NCBI GenBank assembly: GCA_902580225.1
Contig: CACHJU010000004.1
Location: forward strand, 33,377 to 97,376
Direction: 5' to 3'
Length of the DNA: 64,000 nucleotides
Source: an uncultured Verrucomicrobiota bacterium
GTDB taxonomy: Bacteria; Verrucomicrobiota; Verrucomicrobiia; Opitutales; Seribacteraceae
Shown: positions 1 through 10,230 of the stretch, piece after piece
How the letters are laid out: every line of letters begins with the position of its first letter
Numbering within the stretch: position 1 is the first letter of the stretch
The notes under the pieces: generated by a model
The model's input: only the letters and a program-made list of their open reading frames with translations
Database searches by the model: none
What the model was told of the DNA's origin: nothing
Made by a program: the position numbers and the translations under genes

Positions 1-1060
1 TGTAAAGATTGGGAAGAATCCCAGGCAGGATGACCCGTGCCAGCAATTGCCTGCGATTTGCTCCCAGAGTCTGGGCGGCTTCCAAAAGAGAGTTTTCCAG
101 CAGTCGGGTGGTGTTGGCAATCACTAGAACGAGTTGAAAAAAAGTCCCCACAAACACAAGCATGATCTTGGGTGCATCCGAGGTTCCCAAAAAAGCGACG
201 AACAGAACACTGAATGTGGGGGCGGGCATGTATCGGAAAAAATCCACGAAGGGTTCGTGGAGTTTGGAGAAGAAATCAAAGGATCCGCATAGGATGGCCA
301 GAGGAATACCAAGTAGGCAGGAGTAGGCAAATCCCCAGAAGATGATACTGAGGGAATGACGATATCGTTCCCACATCGTGGGCATTCCGTTATCCGGCTG
401 GGTGTTGAAATCGAGCCAGCCTGCGGCAATCACTTCGTGGGGAGCGGGCAGGTAGACTGGATTGGAGGACACACCTTGCGGGATGAGTTTGAGGAGTGCT
501 TCAGTTGGGTAGAGCTTGGAATTGAATGTGGGGGTAGCTTTAGACAAGGCACGCCAGTTGTCCTTGATGATTTCCAAGTTTTCCTTGCTGAGGGAAATTG
601 CTTTGGAGGTCAGCGTTTCCTCAGCCAGCCCCTTCCAGATTTCAAAAAGTTTCTCGTCATCCTGCCGCTGGTTATTTTCAAGCCATCCGTTGGCCACTCC
701 CACCGGAGAGAGGTGACGAAGTTTTTTGATATTGTCACGGCGTGAACCGGATAGGGGCTTACCTTTTTTCTGGGCATCAAGAGTTGTACGGTTTTCCTGA
801 CGAACAGCTTCTACAAAGGTGGGAAAGAAATCTTTACTCATTCGGTCCCCGGCGGTGAATACGGTGGTCACTCCGACCCGGTCGGCAGAGAGTTGAAGTT
901 TGATATCCGGATGCCAGATAAAGGGAACATAACTCACCGTGATCCATACAAGTAAGGGAAGAAAAAACGAACAAGCAGTCAGCAGGGTCCGTCGAGCGGG
1001 TGGCAATTCCTTGCGAATGCTAAACCAATGATCCTTATTTTTGGCTTTTTTTTTGATCAT
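1..1060 (-). CDS. ABC transporter permease, SsuC/TauC/NrtB-like (partial, runs off left edge)
   Basis: Minus-strand reading from ATG at 1060 (MIKKKAKNKDHWFSIRKELPPARRTLLTACSFFLPLLVWI...) is open to the window edge. It contains the EAA loop EAAQTLGANRRQLLARVILPGILPNLY. Absent from the ORF track because it is truncated. Confidence 0.85.
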   Translation of the reverse strand, partial: MIKKKAKNKDHWFSIRKELPPARRTLLTACSFFLPLLVWITVSYVPFIWHPDIKLQLSADRVGVTTVFTAGDRMSKDFFPTFVEAVRQENRTTLDAQKKGKPLSGSRRDNIKKLRHLSPVGVANGWLENNQRQDDEKLFEIWKGLAEETLTSKAISLSKENLEIIKDNWRALSKATPTFNSKLYPTEALLKLIPQGVSSNPVYLPAPHEVIAAGWLDFNTQPDNGMPTMWERYRHSLSIIFWGFAYSCLLGIPLAILCGSFDFFSKLHEPFVDFFRYMPAPTFSVLFVAFLGTSDAPKIMLVFVGTFFQLVLVIANTTRLLENSLLEAAQTLGANRRQLLARVILPGILPNLY

Positions 1061-1138
1061 TAGCGGACAAAAGAGAAGGACTGACCATCGATTAAAATAG
1101 TCCGAAAGAGCGTGGGTCGATTGGGCGACCCGGACAAC

Positions 1139-3277
1139 TTACTTGGATTTTTCCGCGAAGGCCTTAGTCAAGGAAGGATCAAGGTATTTTCCGGTTTCTA
1201 AAGGCTCTTCATAGACCTCGAATTTTACATTAAAGTCATCGACGATGTCGGTGGATCCATAGACTGAATCCAAGCCCTCTCCTTTAGCCCAGAACTTGAG
1301 AGCCTCGTCAAGAGTTAGGATTTTGGTGCCTTTAAAAAATGGTTCATATTCGGCCGGTTCCAAAGATACACGGGCTGAAAGAATTTTGAGGGCTTCATCC
1401 ATGTTTTCCTCGTCCATTAAATAATCCACGATTCGATACCAGACCGAGACCACTTTTGCCCAGTCTTCTTGGTTGGTCTCTAAACTTTCCGAGGATACAC
1501 AGAGAAGATCATAAATAATTCCGGGTGCATCGGCAGAAGTGAAAATAGGCTTGGACCCGGGTAAACTTTTAAGGGCCTGTCCGGAGTTGGGTTGCCAGGC
1601 GGCGATGGCGTCTACATCACCCGAAGCCAGCACCTGTGGAGTCTCATCTGTGGGGGTGTTGACAATGGTGACATCATCGGCAGACATGCCGTTTTCCTCC
1701 AGTGCCTTGAGTAAAAGAAGATGGCAGACAAAACCTTCTTCCACTCCGACCGATTTGCCCTTTAAATCCGCCACCGATTCTATACCAGGCTTCGCTACCA
1801 CCATGTCATTCCCATTGGAATAATCATTAACAATGATGCCAACGGATGGTTTACCGGTCGCTCCAGTGACAAGGGCGTCCCCGTTGGTCATGCAAACGGC
1901 GTCCACCTGACCGGCCACATAGGCATCCATCGAGGCCACATAATCAAACCACAAAAATTCCACATCCACACCTTCTTCTTCAAACCACTTTTTTTGAATC
2001 GCGATTTCCCAAGCCACCCAGCCTGGCCAGTCGCTGTAGGCAATTTTGAGCGTGCTGGATTCGGATTCCGGAGCGGGGGTGGATTCAGGCACCTTGGATT
2101 TTTCGGCGAAAGCCTGAGTAAGGGAAGGGTCGAGGTATTTTCCGGTTTCCAAAGGTTCTTCATAGACTTCGAATTTTACATTAAAGTCATCTACGATATC
2201 GGTGGATCCATAAACAGAGTCCAAGCCGTCTCCCTTGGCCCAGAATTTGAGAGCCTCGTCAAGAGTTAGGATTTTGGTGCCTTTAAAAAACGGTTCATAT
2301 TCGGCCGGTTCCAAGGAGACGCGGGCTGAAAGAATATTGAGGGCTTCATCCATGTTTTCCTCGTTCATTAAGTAGTCTACGATGCGATACCAGACCGAGA
2401 CTACCTTTGCCCAGTCTTCTTTGTTGGCCTCCAAACTTTCCGAAGATACACAGAGAAGATCATAGATGATTCCGGGTGCATCGGCAGAAGTGAAAATGGG
2501 CTTGGACCCGGGTAAACTTTTAAGGGCCTGTCCGGAGTTGGGTTGCCAGGCGGCGATGGCGTCTACATCACCCGAAGCCAGCACCTGTGGAGTTTCATCT
2601 GTGGGGGTATTGACAATGGTGACATCATCGGCAGACATGCCGTTTTCCTCCAGTGCCTTGAGTAAAAGAAGATGGCAGACAAATCCTTCTTCCACTCCTA
2701 CTGATTTGCCCTTTAAATCCGCCACCGATTCTATACCAGGCTTCGCTACCACCATGTCGTTCCCATTGGAATAATCATTTACAATGATGCCAACGGATGG
2801 TTTACCGGTCGCTCCAGTGACAAGGGCGTCCCCGTTGGTCATGCAAACGGCGTCCACCTGACCGGCCACATAGGCATCCATCGAGGCCACATAATCAAAC
2901 CATAAAAATTCTACATCTACACCTTCTTCTTCAAACCACTTTTTTTGAATCGCGATTTCCCAAGCCACCCAGCCTGGCCAGTCGCTGTAGGCAATTTTAA
3001 GAGTGTTGGATTTGGATTCTACTTCCGGAGCGGTGGGTTCAGGCTCAGGTTCAGGGGTTGGTTCGGGTTCGGGTTCTGGTTCAGAGGTTGTTTCGGGGGT
3101 GGGTTCAGGGGCTAGTTCAGGTTCCGGTTCGGGGGCGGGTTCAGACTCCGTAGTTTCCGGTTCAGACGCAGCAACCTCTTCGGTCTCCACAGTCTCAGAT
3201 GGAGCACCTCCACAGGAAACAAAGAATAGAGCGAGTAACGAAAAGAAAAATGAAAAAAGAATTCGGTAAGATTTCAT
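1139..3277 (-). CDS. ABC transporter substrate-binding lipoprotein (NMT1/SsuA-like) with two tandem near-identical SBP domains after a Pro/Glu-rich linker
   Basis: Lipobox-like FVSCGG, (EP)n linker, then two copies of [36 protein letters not shown]...; adjacent to the permease on the same strand. Confidence 0.88.
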   Translation of the reverse strand: MKSYRILFSFFFSLLALFFVSCGGAPSETVETEEVAASEPETTESEPAPEPEPELAPEPTPETTSEPEPEPEPTPEPEPEPTAPEVESKSNTLKIAYSDWPGWVAWEIAIQKKWFEEEGVDVEFLWFDYVASMDAYVAGQVDAVCMTNGDALVTGATGKPSVGIIVNDYSNGNDMVVAKPGIESVADLKGKSVGVEEGFVCHLLLLKALEENGMSADDVTIVNTPTDETPQVLASGDVDAIAAWQPNSGQALKSLPGSKPIFTSADAPGIIYDLLCVSSESLEANKEDWAKVVSVWYRIVDYLMNEENMDEALNILSARVSLEPAEYEPFFKGTKILTLDEALKFWAKGDGLDSVYGSTDIVDDFNVKFEVYEEPLETGKYLDPSLTQAFAEKSKVPESTPAPESESSTLKIAYSDWPGWVAWEIAIQKKWFEEEGVDVEFLWFDYVASMDAYVAGQVDAVCMTNGDALVTGATGKPSVGIIVNDYSNGNDMVVAKPGIESVADLKGKSVGVEEGFVCHLLLLKALEENGMSADDVTIVNTPTDETPQVLASGDVDAIAAWQPNSGQALKSLPGSKPIFTSADAPGIIYDLLCVSSESLETNQEDWAKVVSVWYRIVDYLMDEENMDEALKILSARVSLEPAEYEPFFKGTKILTLDEALKFWAKGEGLDSVYGSTDIVDDFNVKFEVYEEPLETGKYLDPSLTKAFAEKSK
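1142..2069 (-). repeat. Direct repeat copy 2 (C-terminal SBP domain), offset 951 bp from copy 1
   Basis: Near-identical nucleotide sequence to 2093..3020; offset 951 = 317 codons. Confidence 0.9.
2093..3020 (-). repeat. Direct repeat copy 1 (N-terminal SBP domain)
   Basis: Near-identical nucleotide sequence to 1142..2069. Confidence 0.9.
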
Positions 3278-3565
3278 GTATTGAAGGGCTTTAGGTGGTT
3301 GAATATAATGGCAAATAGAAAGGTCCTGTTTGCAGCGAAAACAGGTGTTAATTGTATTTAGCTACAAGTTGCAATTATCGTGCCAACGAAACCTCAAGGT
3401 GTAAAAATGTACAATTGAGTAGTATTATTTACTTTGGTTACAAATCAGAGAAGAAAATCCTATTTATAAGCTTTCAGATAAGATTAATAACGATTCTAAA
3501 GAGTGAAAGTAATTGATCTAGGATTCTCCTTGTGACGCTCGCCCTTCTCAGCTGATATAGAATCA

Positions 3566-3985
3566 ATGCTAAAGGTGTCTTCCAGAGTATCCATTCCAAT
3601 GGAGGAAATTGAATTGAAAGCGATTCGTTCGCAGGGTGCCGGGGGGCAGAATGTAAACAAGGCATCCACCGCGGTACATTTATTCTTCGATATCCGGGCC
3701 TCTTCACTTCCCGAAGTTTATAAGCAGCGTCTGCTGAATAAGAAAGACCGCCGGATCAGCCCGGCAGGCATCGTGATTATCAAGTCTCAGGAAGCACGCA
3801 CTCAGGAGACTAACCGTGAAAAAGCATTGGCTCGACTAAAGGAGTTAATCAAAGAAGTGATGCAGGTTCGCAAATCCCGCCGGGCAACTGCTCCAACTCG
3901 CGGTTCAAAAGAACGCCGTCTACAGGCGAAAGAAACCCGTTCCAAAACCAAGAAATTCAGACGTCGTCCCAGTATGGACGATTAA
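3566..3985 (+). CDS. arfB: Alternative ribosome-rescue peptidyl-tRNA hydrolase, ArfB/YaeJ-like
   Basis: GGQ motif in RSQGAGGQNVNKASTAVHLFFDI and a basic C-terminal tail (RGSKERRLQAKETRSKTKKFRRRP); 139 aa. Confidence 0.9.
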   Translation: MLKVSSRVSIPMEEIELKAIRSQGAGGQNVNKASTAVHLFFDIRASSLPEVYKQRLLNKKDRRISPAGIVIIKSQEARTQETNREKALARLKELIKEVMQVRKSRRATAPTRGSKERRLQAKETRSKTKKFRRRPSMDD

Positions 3986-4067
3986 AAAATTATAATTTTT
4001 CTTACACTCTTCGGTAGGATTTAAAAAAATTATCGGCTCGCCACTTCAGCGATTTCAGCATCTATAG

Positions 4068-6815
4068 ATGCGCATGGTAGATGTGGATATACAACCCGGT
4101 CAGCGTTGGGTAAGTGATGCCGAGCCCGAGCTTGGGCTCGGAGTGGTTATGAGTGCGGGCAGTGGACGGGTTTCCATTCTCTTTCCCGCGGTCGATGACC
4201 GCCGCGAATATGCTCTCGATTCCGCACCCGTTCGTCGGGTCGCATTTGAAGAGGGAGACAATATAAAGACTCACGATGGACAATCCGGTTCCATTGAAGC
4301 GGTTAAGGAAGAGGGTGGCTTCTTACATTACCAGGTAAAAGGGGAGTGGGTCCCGGAAGCCATCTTGGCGGATACCATCAGTTTTTCCAATCCTCTCGAT
4401 CGTCTCATGGGCAGACAATTCGATGAGCCCCACTTATTTAATGTTCGAAAAGAAGCCCTGAATTGGCAGTCCAAAATTCGCAAAGCCCCCAACCGTGGAT
4501 TCACCGGTGGACGGATCGATCTCATTGAACACCAGCTCTACCTCGCCCAGGAAGTCACCAGTCGCCTGCAACCACGCGTCCTCCTCGCCGATGAAGTCGG
4601 ATTGGGAAAAACCATCGAGGCCTGTTTGATCCTTCATCGCCTCCATCTGACCGGCCGTGCCGAACGGGCCCTGATCATTTTGCCCGAGTCTTTAATGCAC
4701 CAATGGTTTATTGAACTACTCCGCCGGTTCAACTTGGTTGCCAGTTTGTTCGATGAAGAACGCTGCCAGGCCATCGAAAGCGCCGATCCGGAAATGAACC
4801 CCTTTCTTGATAGCCAGATCGTCTGCGTCAGTCTTGATTATCTTACCCGTTCTATGGAACGCTACACCCAGGTACTCGATGCCGAGTGGGACCTCTTAAT
4901 TGTCGACGAAGCCCACCACCTCGAATGGACATCCGAACTTGCCAGCACCGCATACCAAATGGTGGAAGGATTGGCAGAGAAAATTCCTTCCGTCTTGCTC
5001 CTCACCGCCACTCCTCAACAACTCGGTCCAGAAGGGCACTTTGCCCGCCTCCGTCTGCTCGATCCCGCCCGCTACAACAACTTGGAAACTTTTATTGAAG
5101 AGAGCGATCACTACCAGGAAATGGCGGAACTCGTCGACCGGATCGATGGCAAAGAAGAACTCACATCTTCCGATTGGGAGATGATCCAAAAGAGTTCATC
5201 CCATCTCCACGACCAGTACTCCGGTAAAAATTCTCTCACCTCGGCCGAGCGTGCCCAACTGATTGAAAACATCATAGATAGTTTTGGACCCGGTCGAGTC
5301 ATGTTTCGCAATACCCGGAAAGCCCTCAAGGGATTCCCCAAGCGCCAACCTGTGCTCCATCCACTAGATTCGGCCTCGGAGGAAAACCCTGCATTCGATC
5401 AAAAAATCCAATGGCTGATTTCCTGGTTAGCCGATAACGAAAAGGAAAAAGTTCTGCTTATCTGTAAGACCAAGGCAATGGTCGAAGAAATTTACGAAGC
5501 CGTCCAAAAACAGGTCAATTTAAACCTCAGCCAATTTCATGAAGGATTAAACCTGATTCAACGCGACCGACAGGCCGCTTACTTTGCCGACCCCAAAGGT
5601 GCCCGTGTCCTCCTCTGCTCGGAGATTGGAAGTGAAGGGCGCAACTTTCAGTTTGCCCACCATCTCATCCTTTGGGACCTCCCCGAAAATCCCGAACTCT
5701 TGGAACAAAGGATTGGCCGGCTCGACCGAATTGGCCAGACCGATACCATCCACATTCATCTTCCCTACATTCAAAATTCGGCTGAAGAAGTGTGGGTCCA
5801 GTTTTATAACAAGGGAGTTAGCATCTTTGAACAACCTGTCCCCACTGCTTTGATTATCGCAGAAACCTTTGGGGAAGAACTTGAAAAGTTGAGCAATGAA
5901 TTTGATGCCAATGCTCTTCAGTCCCTTGTGACTGATGTAATCGATGCACGAAAAGACCTCGGTGAAAAACTCGAAAATGGCTACCTTCGCCTGCTGGCCC
6001 GCAACTCGAATAAACCCGGTCAAAGCGAACTGCTCCGTGAACAAATCCAGTCATCCGACACCGACTCCGCTTTCGAGACCTTTGCCACCGACCTCATGGA
6101 ATATGTCGGCCTACGCGTCGAAGACCTGAGCGATCGTCGCTACTTATTTAAGCCCGAGTATGGGCAAATCGACAGCCTGCCCGGACTCGACCCCGAAGGT
6201 ATGATGGCCACCTTCGATCGTACCGATGCCCTTAATCGGGACGATATTCAATTTTTCACACCCGATCATCCACTCCTTCGCAATTCGCTCGACTCCCTAC
6301 TTAGCAGTGAAAAAGGCAACGCCGTGCTCTCTGTTTACCAAGGCACCGAAGCCCCCGGTATCTTCCTCCAAGTTACTTACCTGGTTGAATGCGTAGCCCC
6401 CCGCCATTTACATATCGATCGCTACCTACCGATTAGCCCCACCACCCTTTGGCTCAATCATGCTGGGGATGCTATATCCAATCCTGACTTTTCCGTTGGA
6501 AAATTGAACCCCTCTCCGGACACTGATGATATCCTGGCTAACTCTGGAATCAAACGTTTAGTCAAAAAAATGCTCCGATCCGCCGAGGCTCAAATGTATA
6601 AAGTGACCGAAGACCTGGTCACCGAAGCCGGTATTGCTGCAGAGAAAGAACTCCAATCTGAAATTTCCCGCCTACAAAACCTCGCCCGTCTCAACCCAGC
6701 CATTGATCAATCGGAAATCAAAAACTTACAAACCCACCAAACCGAACTCGAAGAAGCCCTCGCCGAAACCCGCTTCCGCTTGGACTCCCTGCACCTTGTA
6801 GTTGTGGAGGATTGA
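4068..6815 (+). CDS. rapA: RNA polymerase-associated SNF2-family ATPase RapA
   Basis: SNF2 helicase motifs LLADEVGLGKTIEACLI, DEAHH, LLLTATPQQ, EGRNFQFAHHLILWDLPENPELLEQRIGRLDRIGQ; full-length RapA-like C-terminus. Confidence 0.93.
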   Translation: MRMVDVDIQPGQRWVSDAEPELGLGVVMSAGSGRVSILFPAVDDRREYALDSAPVRRVAFEEGDNIKTHDGQSGSIEAVKEEGGFLHYQVKGEWVPEAILADTISFSNPLDRLMGRQFDEPHLFNVRKEALNWQSKIRKAPNRGFTGGRIDLIEHQLYLAQEVTSRLQPRVLLADEVGLGKTIEACLILHRLHLTGRAERALIILPESLMHQWFIELLRRFNLVASLFDEERCQAIESADPEMNPFLDSQIVCVSLDYLTRSMERYTQVLDAEWDLLIVDEAHHLEWTSELASTAYQMVEGLAEKIPSVLLLTATPQQLGPEGHFARLRLLDPARYNNLETFIEESDHYQEMAELVDRIDGKEELTSSDWEMIQKSSSHLHDQYSGKNSLTSAERAQLIENIIDSFGPGRVMFRNTRKALKGFPKRQPVLHPLDSASEENPAFDQKIQWLISWLADNEKEKVLLICKTKAMVEEIYEAVQKQVNLNLSQFHEGLNLIQRDRQAAYFADPKGARVLLCSEIGSEGRNFQFAHHLILWDLPENPELLEQRIGRLDRIGQTDTIHIHLPYIQNSAEEVWVQFYNKGVSIFEQPVPTALIIAETFGEELEKLSNEFDANALQSLVTDVIDARKDLGEKLENGYLRLLARNSNKPGQSELLREQIQSSDTDSAFETFATDLMEYVGLRVEDLSDRRYLFKPEYGQIDSLPGLDPEGMMATFDRTDALNRDDIQFFTPDHPLLRNSLDSLLSSEKGNAVLSVYQGTEAPGIFLQVTYLVECVAPRHLHIDRYLPISPTTLWLNHAGDAISNPDFSVGKLNPSPDTDDILANSGIKRLVKKMLRSAEAQMYKVTEDLVTEAGIAAEKELQSEISRLQNLARLNPAIDQSEIKNLQTHQTELEEALAETRFRLDSLHLVVVED

Positions 6816-6907
6816 AGTTGGCAATATCTGATTTGTGGATTTGCTACAAACAAAATCCTTTCTTTGCCTTTGTGCGATCTATTTTATCCCAAACAATCTC
6901 AGAAACT

Positions 6908-7348
6908 TTAATAATCTTCGTATTCTTCGGGAATTTCTTCATCCGGGCAAAGTATTCGGATCCGAAAATTTTCATCTGCCTCAATTTCCCGGACTATGTC
7001 ATCGGGTGCCCATTCTTTTCCGAAAAGCGGAGCCGAATCTTTGATTGAATCTACGAGTTTAGGATCCTGCCAAGCGTGGCATTTTGTATCTCCAGTGGCA
7101 TCGCCTACAAGTAGTTCCATTTCCTTCTTAACTTTTTCGGCCGAATCAAACCAGTCATAGGAATTTTCCCAACTGGAATCATACCGACCTAAAAGATAAT
7201 ATTTCCCAATTTTTGCCAATCTGTATTCGCAACCAATTAATACATCAAAATCTTCATCTGGCTGAAAAGAAGCGACTTCCACTGGAGCTTCGTGCATGAT
7301 TTTTCTTATCACTGCCGTCCACTTAGGTTTGTTTGGATTCATTAACAC
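6908..7348 (-). CDS. Hypothetical protein
   Basis: 146 aa ORF with plausible composition; no recognised family. Confidence 0.6.
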   Translation of the reverse strand: MLMNPNKPKWTAVIRKIMHEAPVEVASFQPDEDFDVLIGCEYRLAKIGKYYLLGRYDSSWENSYDWFDSAEKVKKEMELLVGDATGDTKCHAWQDPKLVDSIKDSAPLFGKEWAPDDIVREIEADENFRIRILCPDEEIPEEYEDY

Positions 7349-7385
7349 AAAGAAACTAGATTAAAGACATATAACAACATTTTTT

Positions 7386-7835
7386 ATGAAAATTTCCGAT
7401 CTCGAAAAACTATGGGATGAATTGAACCGGCAGCCGGTTCATCGGTTTGCGGATTGGCCGAACCGATATGTGCCGAAGGGTAAACCCGGGGTCTATCTTA
7501 TTTATCAAGAGGGCCGATGGATCTATATCGGTATGTCCTTTAAGAATTTGCAGAGCAGATTGTCATCGCATGCCAGTGGGCGAAGAAGTGGTGATCAGTT
7601 TTGTGTCTATGTGTCTGATCGATTGGTTATGAAAAATTTAACCGATGAACAACTAGATGGAATTGTCGAAGGGACTTATTCTTTGGACCATCAAATACGG
7701 GACTTTATTCGAACGGAATTATCTTATCGTTATGTACTGGTTCCCGACGATCCCACCGCTCGTGCTCTAGAAAGGTATGGACTTAAAATTGCCAAAGGGC
7801 AGGGGGCGGAGTTGTTGACTACTGAAGCGAATTAG
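7386..7835 (+). CDS. GIY-YIG nuclease-like domain protein
   Basis: GVYLIYQEGRWIYIGMSFKNLQSRLSSH matches the GIY-YIG core. Confidence 0.65.
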   Translation: MKISDLEKLWDELNRQPVHRFADWPNRYVPKGKPGVYLIYQEGRWIYIGMSFKNLQSRLSSHASGRRSGDQFCVYVSDRLVMKNLTDEQLDGIVEGTYSLDHQIRDFIRTELSYRYVLVPDDPTARALERYGLKIAKGQGAELLTTEAN

Positions 7836-7844
7836 CCCATTGAT

Positions 7845-7948
7845 TTTACAAGTTGGAAAATGAAAATTGTATTCATATAAGTAAATAACAAAATCCCAGC
7901 AATGATTTCCGTACATTTTTCTAAAAATTTATATATTTAACTTGTAAA
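7845..7948. promoter_or_regulatory. Spaced inverted repeat TTTACAAGTT ... AACTTGTAAA upstream of the C5 methyltransferase
   Basis: Perfect 10-bp arms at 7845-7854 and 7939-7948 in the AT-rich region before the ATG at 7979. Confidence 0.5.
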
Positions 7949-7978
7949 GAATTTTATATTGAAGAATATTGATTTTGG

Positions 7979-8962
7979 ATGATACAGGAAATTGGTGGAA
8001 AATCTTTTCGGAAAAAAAGTAAAAAGAACTTGAAGTTCATTGATCTTTTTGCGGGCATTGGTGGAATCCGTCTTGGGATGGAAGCCGCAGGTGGAAAGTG
8101 TGTATTCTCTTCAGAATGGGATCCTCATGCTAAAAAAACTTACAAGCACATGTTTGGTGAAGAGCCCCATGGGGATATCAATGCTATTGACCATGATGAA
8201 ATCCCTAAATTCGATGTTCTTACCGCAGGTTTCCCCTGCCAGCCGTTTAGCAGTATTGGTAAACGGGAGGGCTTTAGTCATGAAACACAAGGAACCTTGT
8301 TTCATGAGATTTTAAAGATCCTTGATCACCATAAGCCATCTGCGTTCATTTTGGAAAATGTTAAAGGGCTCACTCATCATAAAAGCGGGGATAAGGATAC
8401 CTTGGAAATTATCCACGATAAATTGGTTGAACATGGTTATTGCCCTCAAATAAAGCTCCTTGATGCATCTAAATTTGGTGTACCTCAGTACCGAGAGCGA
8501 ATATTTATAGTTGGTTTCAGGAAGGATGAGCATTTCAGGGCATCCTGGCGTTTTAAATGGCCTGTTGAAAGTGAAGTAACCGCTACTCTTGGTAATGATA
8601 TTATCCAGTCCGGTGTAGATGGTTATTCCATATCCCAGCACCTTCAGAATTCATATATTTATAAAAAGAATGACGGAAGACCTAGAGTACTGATTCCAGG
8701 TGATTGTTCTGATATAACTTTGAATACCCTTGTCTCGACCTATCATAAAATCCAAAGATTGACGGGAACATTTGTTCAGGATGGACCAACCGGTTTAAGG
8801 CTTCTCTCCGTTCAAGAGTGTCTCGATATTATGGGATTTCCAAGAGGTTTCGATATTCCCGTTTCAAGGACCCAGGCCTACAGGCAGTTGGGTAATTCAG
8901 TGGCAGTACCTGTCGTCAGGGAAGTCGCCCAATCAGTAGCAGCTGCGTTGGCTGTGAAATAA
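7979..8962 (+). CDS. DNA (cytosine-5-)-methyltransferase
   Basis: C5-MTase motifs FIDLFAGIGGIRLGMEAAG, GFPCQPFSSIGKREGF, FILENVKGL, QAYRQLGNSVAVPV. Confidence 0.96.
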   Translation: MIQEIGGKSFRKKSKKNLKFIDLFAGIGGIRLGMEAAGGKCVFSSEWDPHAKKTYKHMFGEEPHGDINAIDHDEIPKFDVLTAGFPCQPFSSIGKREGFSHETQGTLFHEILKILDHHKPSAFILENVKGLTHHKSGDKDTLEIIHDKLVEHGYCPQIKLLDASKFGVPQYRERIFIVGFRKDEHFRASWRFKWPVESEVTATLGNDIIQSGVDGYSISQHLQNSYIYKKNDGRPRVLIPGDCSDITLNTLVSTYHKIQRLTGTFVQDGPTGLRLLSVQECLDIMGFPRGFDIPVSRTQAYRQLGNSVAVPVVREVAQSVAAALAVK

Positions 8963-8997
8963 GTACTTTTTTTAAGCTTGGCTAGCCTGGAAAGAAA

Positions 8998-9375
8998 TCA
9001 GGCACTCAACCATTCCTTTATGCGGATTTTATATTTCTCTGCAATTTGTGGGAAATTATTCGATTCAATTTCAAGAAAGTTGCTGGCCTCCTGAAGTTGA
9101 ACTTCAGTCCTATCAACTCCTTTGGGATAGTTCATTTCGAGGAAGCCAAAAACTAACCCTTTAAAAGAAGGTTCGCCGTCCATTCGAATTGAATCTATGA
9201 ATTTTATTAAACCTGCCTCATCTGGTAGTTCAGGCAGGATGTCAGCAGGTAGAGTGTATTCAATTCCGCAGGAGTCATTGATCTTGAATGACCAACCATC
9301 TGAGGTTTGATTTGCGTTGAGCGAGGTGGAGTCTCCACCAGATGCAGTGTTTGTTGTTACTGTTATGATATTCAT
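8998..9375 (-). CDS. Hypothetical protein
   Basis: 125 aa ORF between MTase and Vsr genes. Confidence 0.5.
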   Translation of the reverse strand: MNIITVTTNTASGGDSTSLNANQTSDGWSFKINDSCGIEYTLPADILPELPDEAGLIKFIDSIRMDGEPSFKGLVFGFLEMNYPKGVDRTEVQLQEASNFLEIESNNFPQIAEKYKIRIKEWLSA

Positions 9376-9411
9376 TTATTTTAAGATTCAGGATTAAAAA
9401 TTAATTATTTA

Positions 9412-9645
9412 CTAGCGTCCAATACAATCTCCCCCTTGTGAGATCAGTACAAAGCGGTTGGTATTTTCAGGGAAGTAAGGATTGTTACCAAGTTTGAATA
9501 TTCCACGTAAGTGTGCCTTCAAGGATTTCTGAAAATTCTTTCCATTGAGATTTTTTTGTCTTTCGAAGTAGTGACTCATTGCATTTATACCCGGTTGATT
9601 CTTCCGTGGTCGTTTTCTTCTTTTGTTTTTATTGAAATCGTTCAT
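9412..9645 (-). CDS. Hypothetical small basic protein
   Basis: 77 aa ORF; no family recognised. Confidence 0.4.
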   Translation of the reverse strand: MNDFNKNKRRKRPRKNQPGINAMSHYFERQKNLNGKNFQKSLKAHLRGIFKLGNNPYFPENTNRFVLISQGGDCIGR

Positions 9646-9706
9646 CAGTTGATCTGAAAATGGAGTTTTTATAAATTACTTACGAGATTTAAAAAAATAA
9701 TAACAC

Positions 9707-9720
9707 TTACTTTTTAGTAA
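9707..9720. promoter_or_regulatory. Putative operator TTACT-TTTT-AGTAA
   Basis: Perfect palindrome with N4 spacer in the divergent intergenic region upstream of vsr; recurs at 12619 and 19369, near-match at 11635. Confidence 0.55.
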
Positions 9721-9801
9721 TTTATGTAATATTGAATCCAACCGGTTTCTAATGTTTTTTATTTGTGCCATTTCAGAAATTATAAATATAACTTTTTCTA
9801 A

Positions 9802-10230
9802 ATGGCTGATAAAATATCACCTCAAAGGCGTTCCTGGAATATGTCCAGAATCAGGTCTTCGAATACGAAACCAGAGATTGCAGTCCGTTCGGCACTGCAC
9901 CGCAACGGATTCCGTTTTACAGTAAATGGACCATTAAACAAGAAGTTGCCTGGCAAGCCAGATCTCGTACTGCCCAGATACAGGACAATTATTTTTGTAC
10001 ACGGATGTTTCTGGCATGGACATGAGAATTGTAAGATATCCAGAATTCCAAAAACAAGGACGGACTGGTGGAAGTCAAAGATCGGGAAAAATCAGGACCG
10101 GGATAAGATAGTCAGAAAAACACTGCTTGAGATGGACTGGAATATTTTAACTATTTGGGAATGCGAAATAAAAGAAGATCCAACCCTTAAAGAGTTAATT
10201 CTCCAGGTTAATCAAAAAAGCGTAAGTTAA
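9802..10230 (+). CDS. vsr: Very short patch repair endonuclease (Vsr)
   Basis: RRSWNMSRIRSSNTKPEIAVRSALHRNGFRF, LPGKPDLVLPRYRTIIFVHGCFWHGHENC, ILTIWECEIK. Confidence 0.96.
   Translation: MADKISPQRRSWNMSRIRSSNTKPEIAVRSALHRNGFRFTVNGPLNKKLPGKPDLVLPRYRTIIFVHGCFWHGHENCKISRIPKTRTDWWKSKIGKNQDRDKIVRKTLLEMDWNILTIWECEIKEDPTLKELILQVNQKSVS

Noticed and set aside
356-745. Plus-strand ORFs at 356-745 and 516-716
   Set aside because: Antisense to a convincing ABC permease reading frame with an EAA loop.
3003-3269. Plus-strand Ser/Gly-rich ORF ([13 protein letters not shown])
   Set aside because: Antisense shadow of the (EP)n linker of the substrate-binding protein; low complexity.
5547-6044. Minus-strand ORFs inside rapA (for example 165 aa at 5547-6044)
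   Set aside because: Antisense shadows of a well-supported RapA reading frame.
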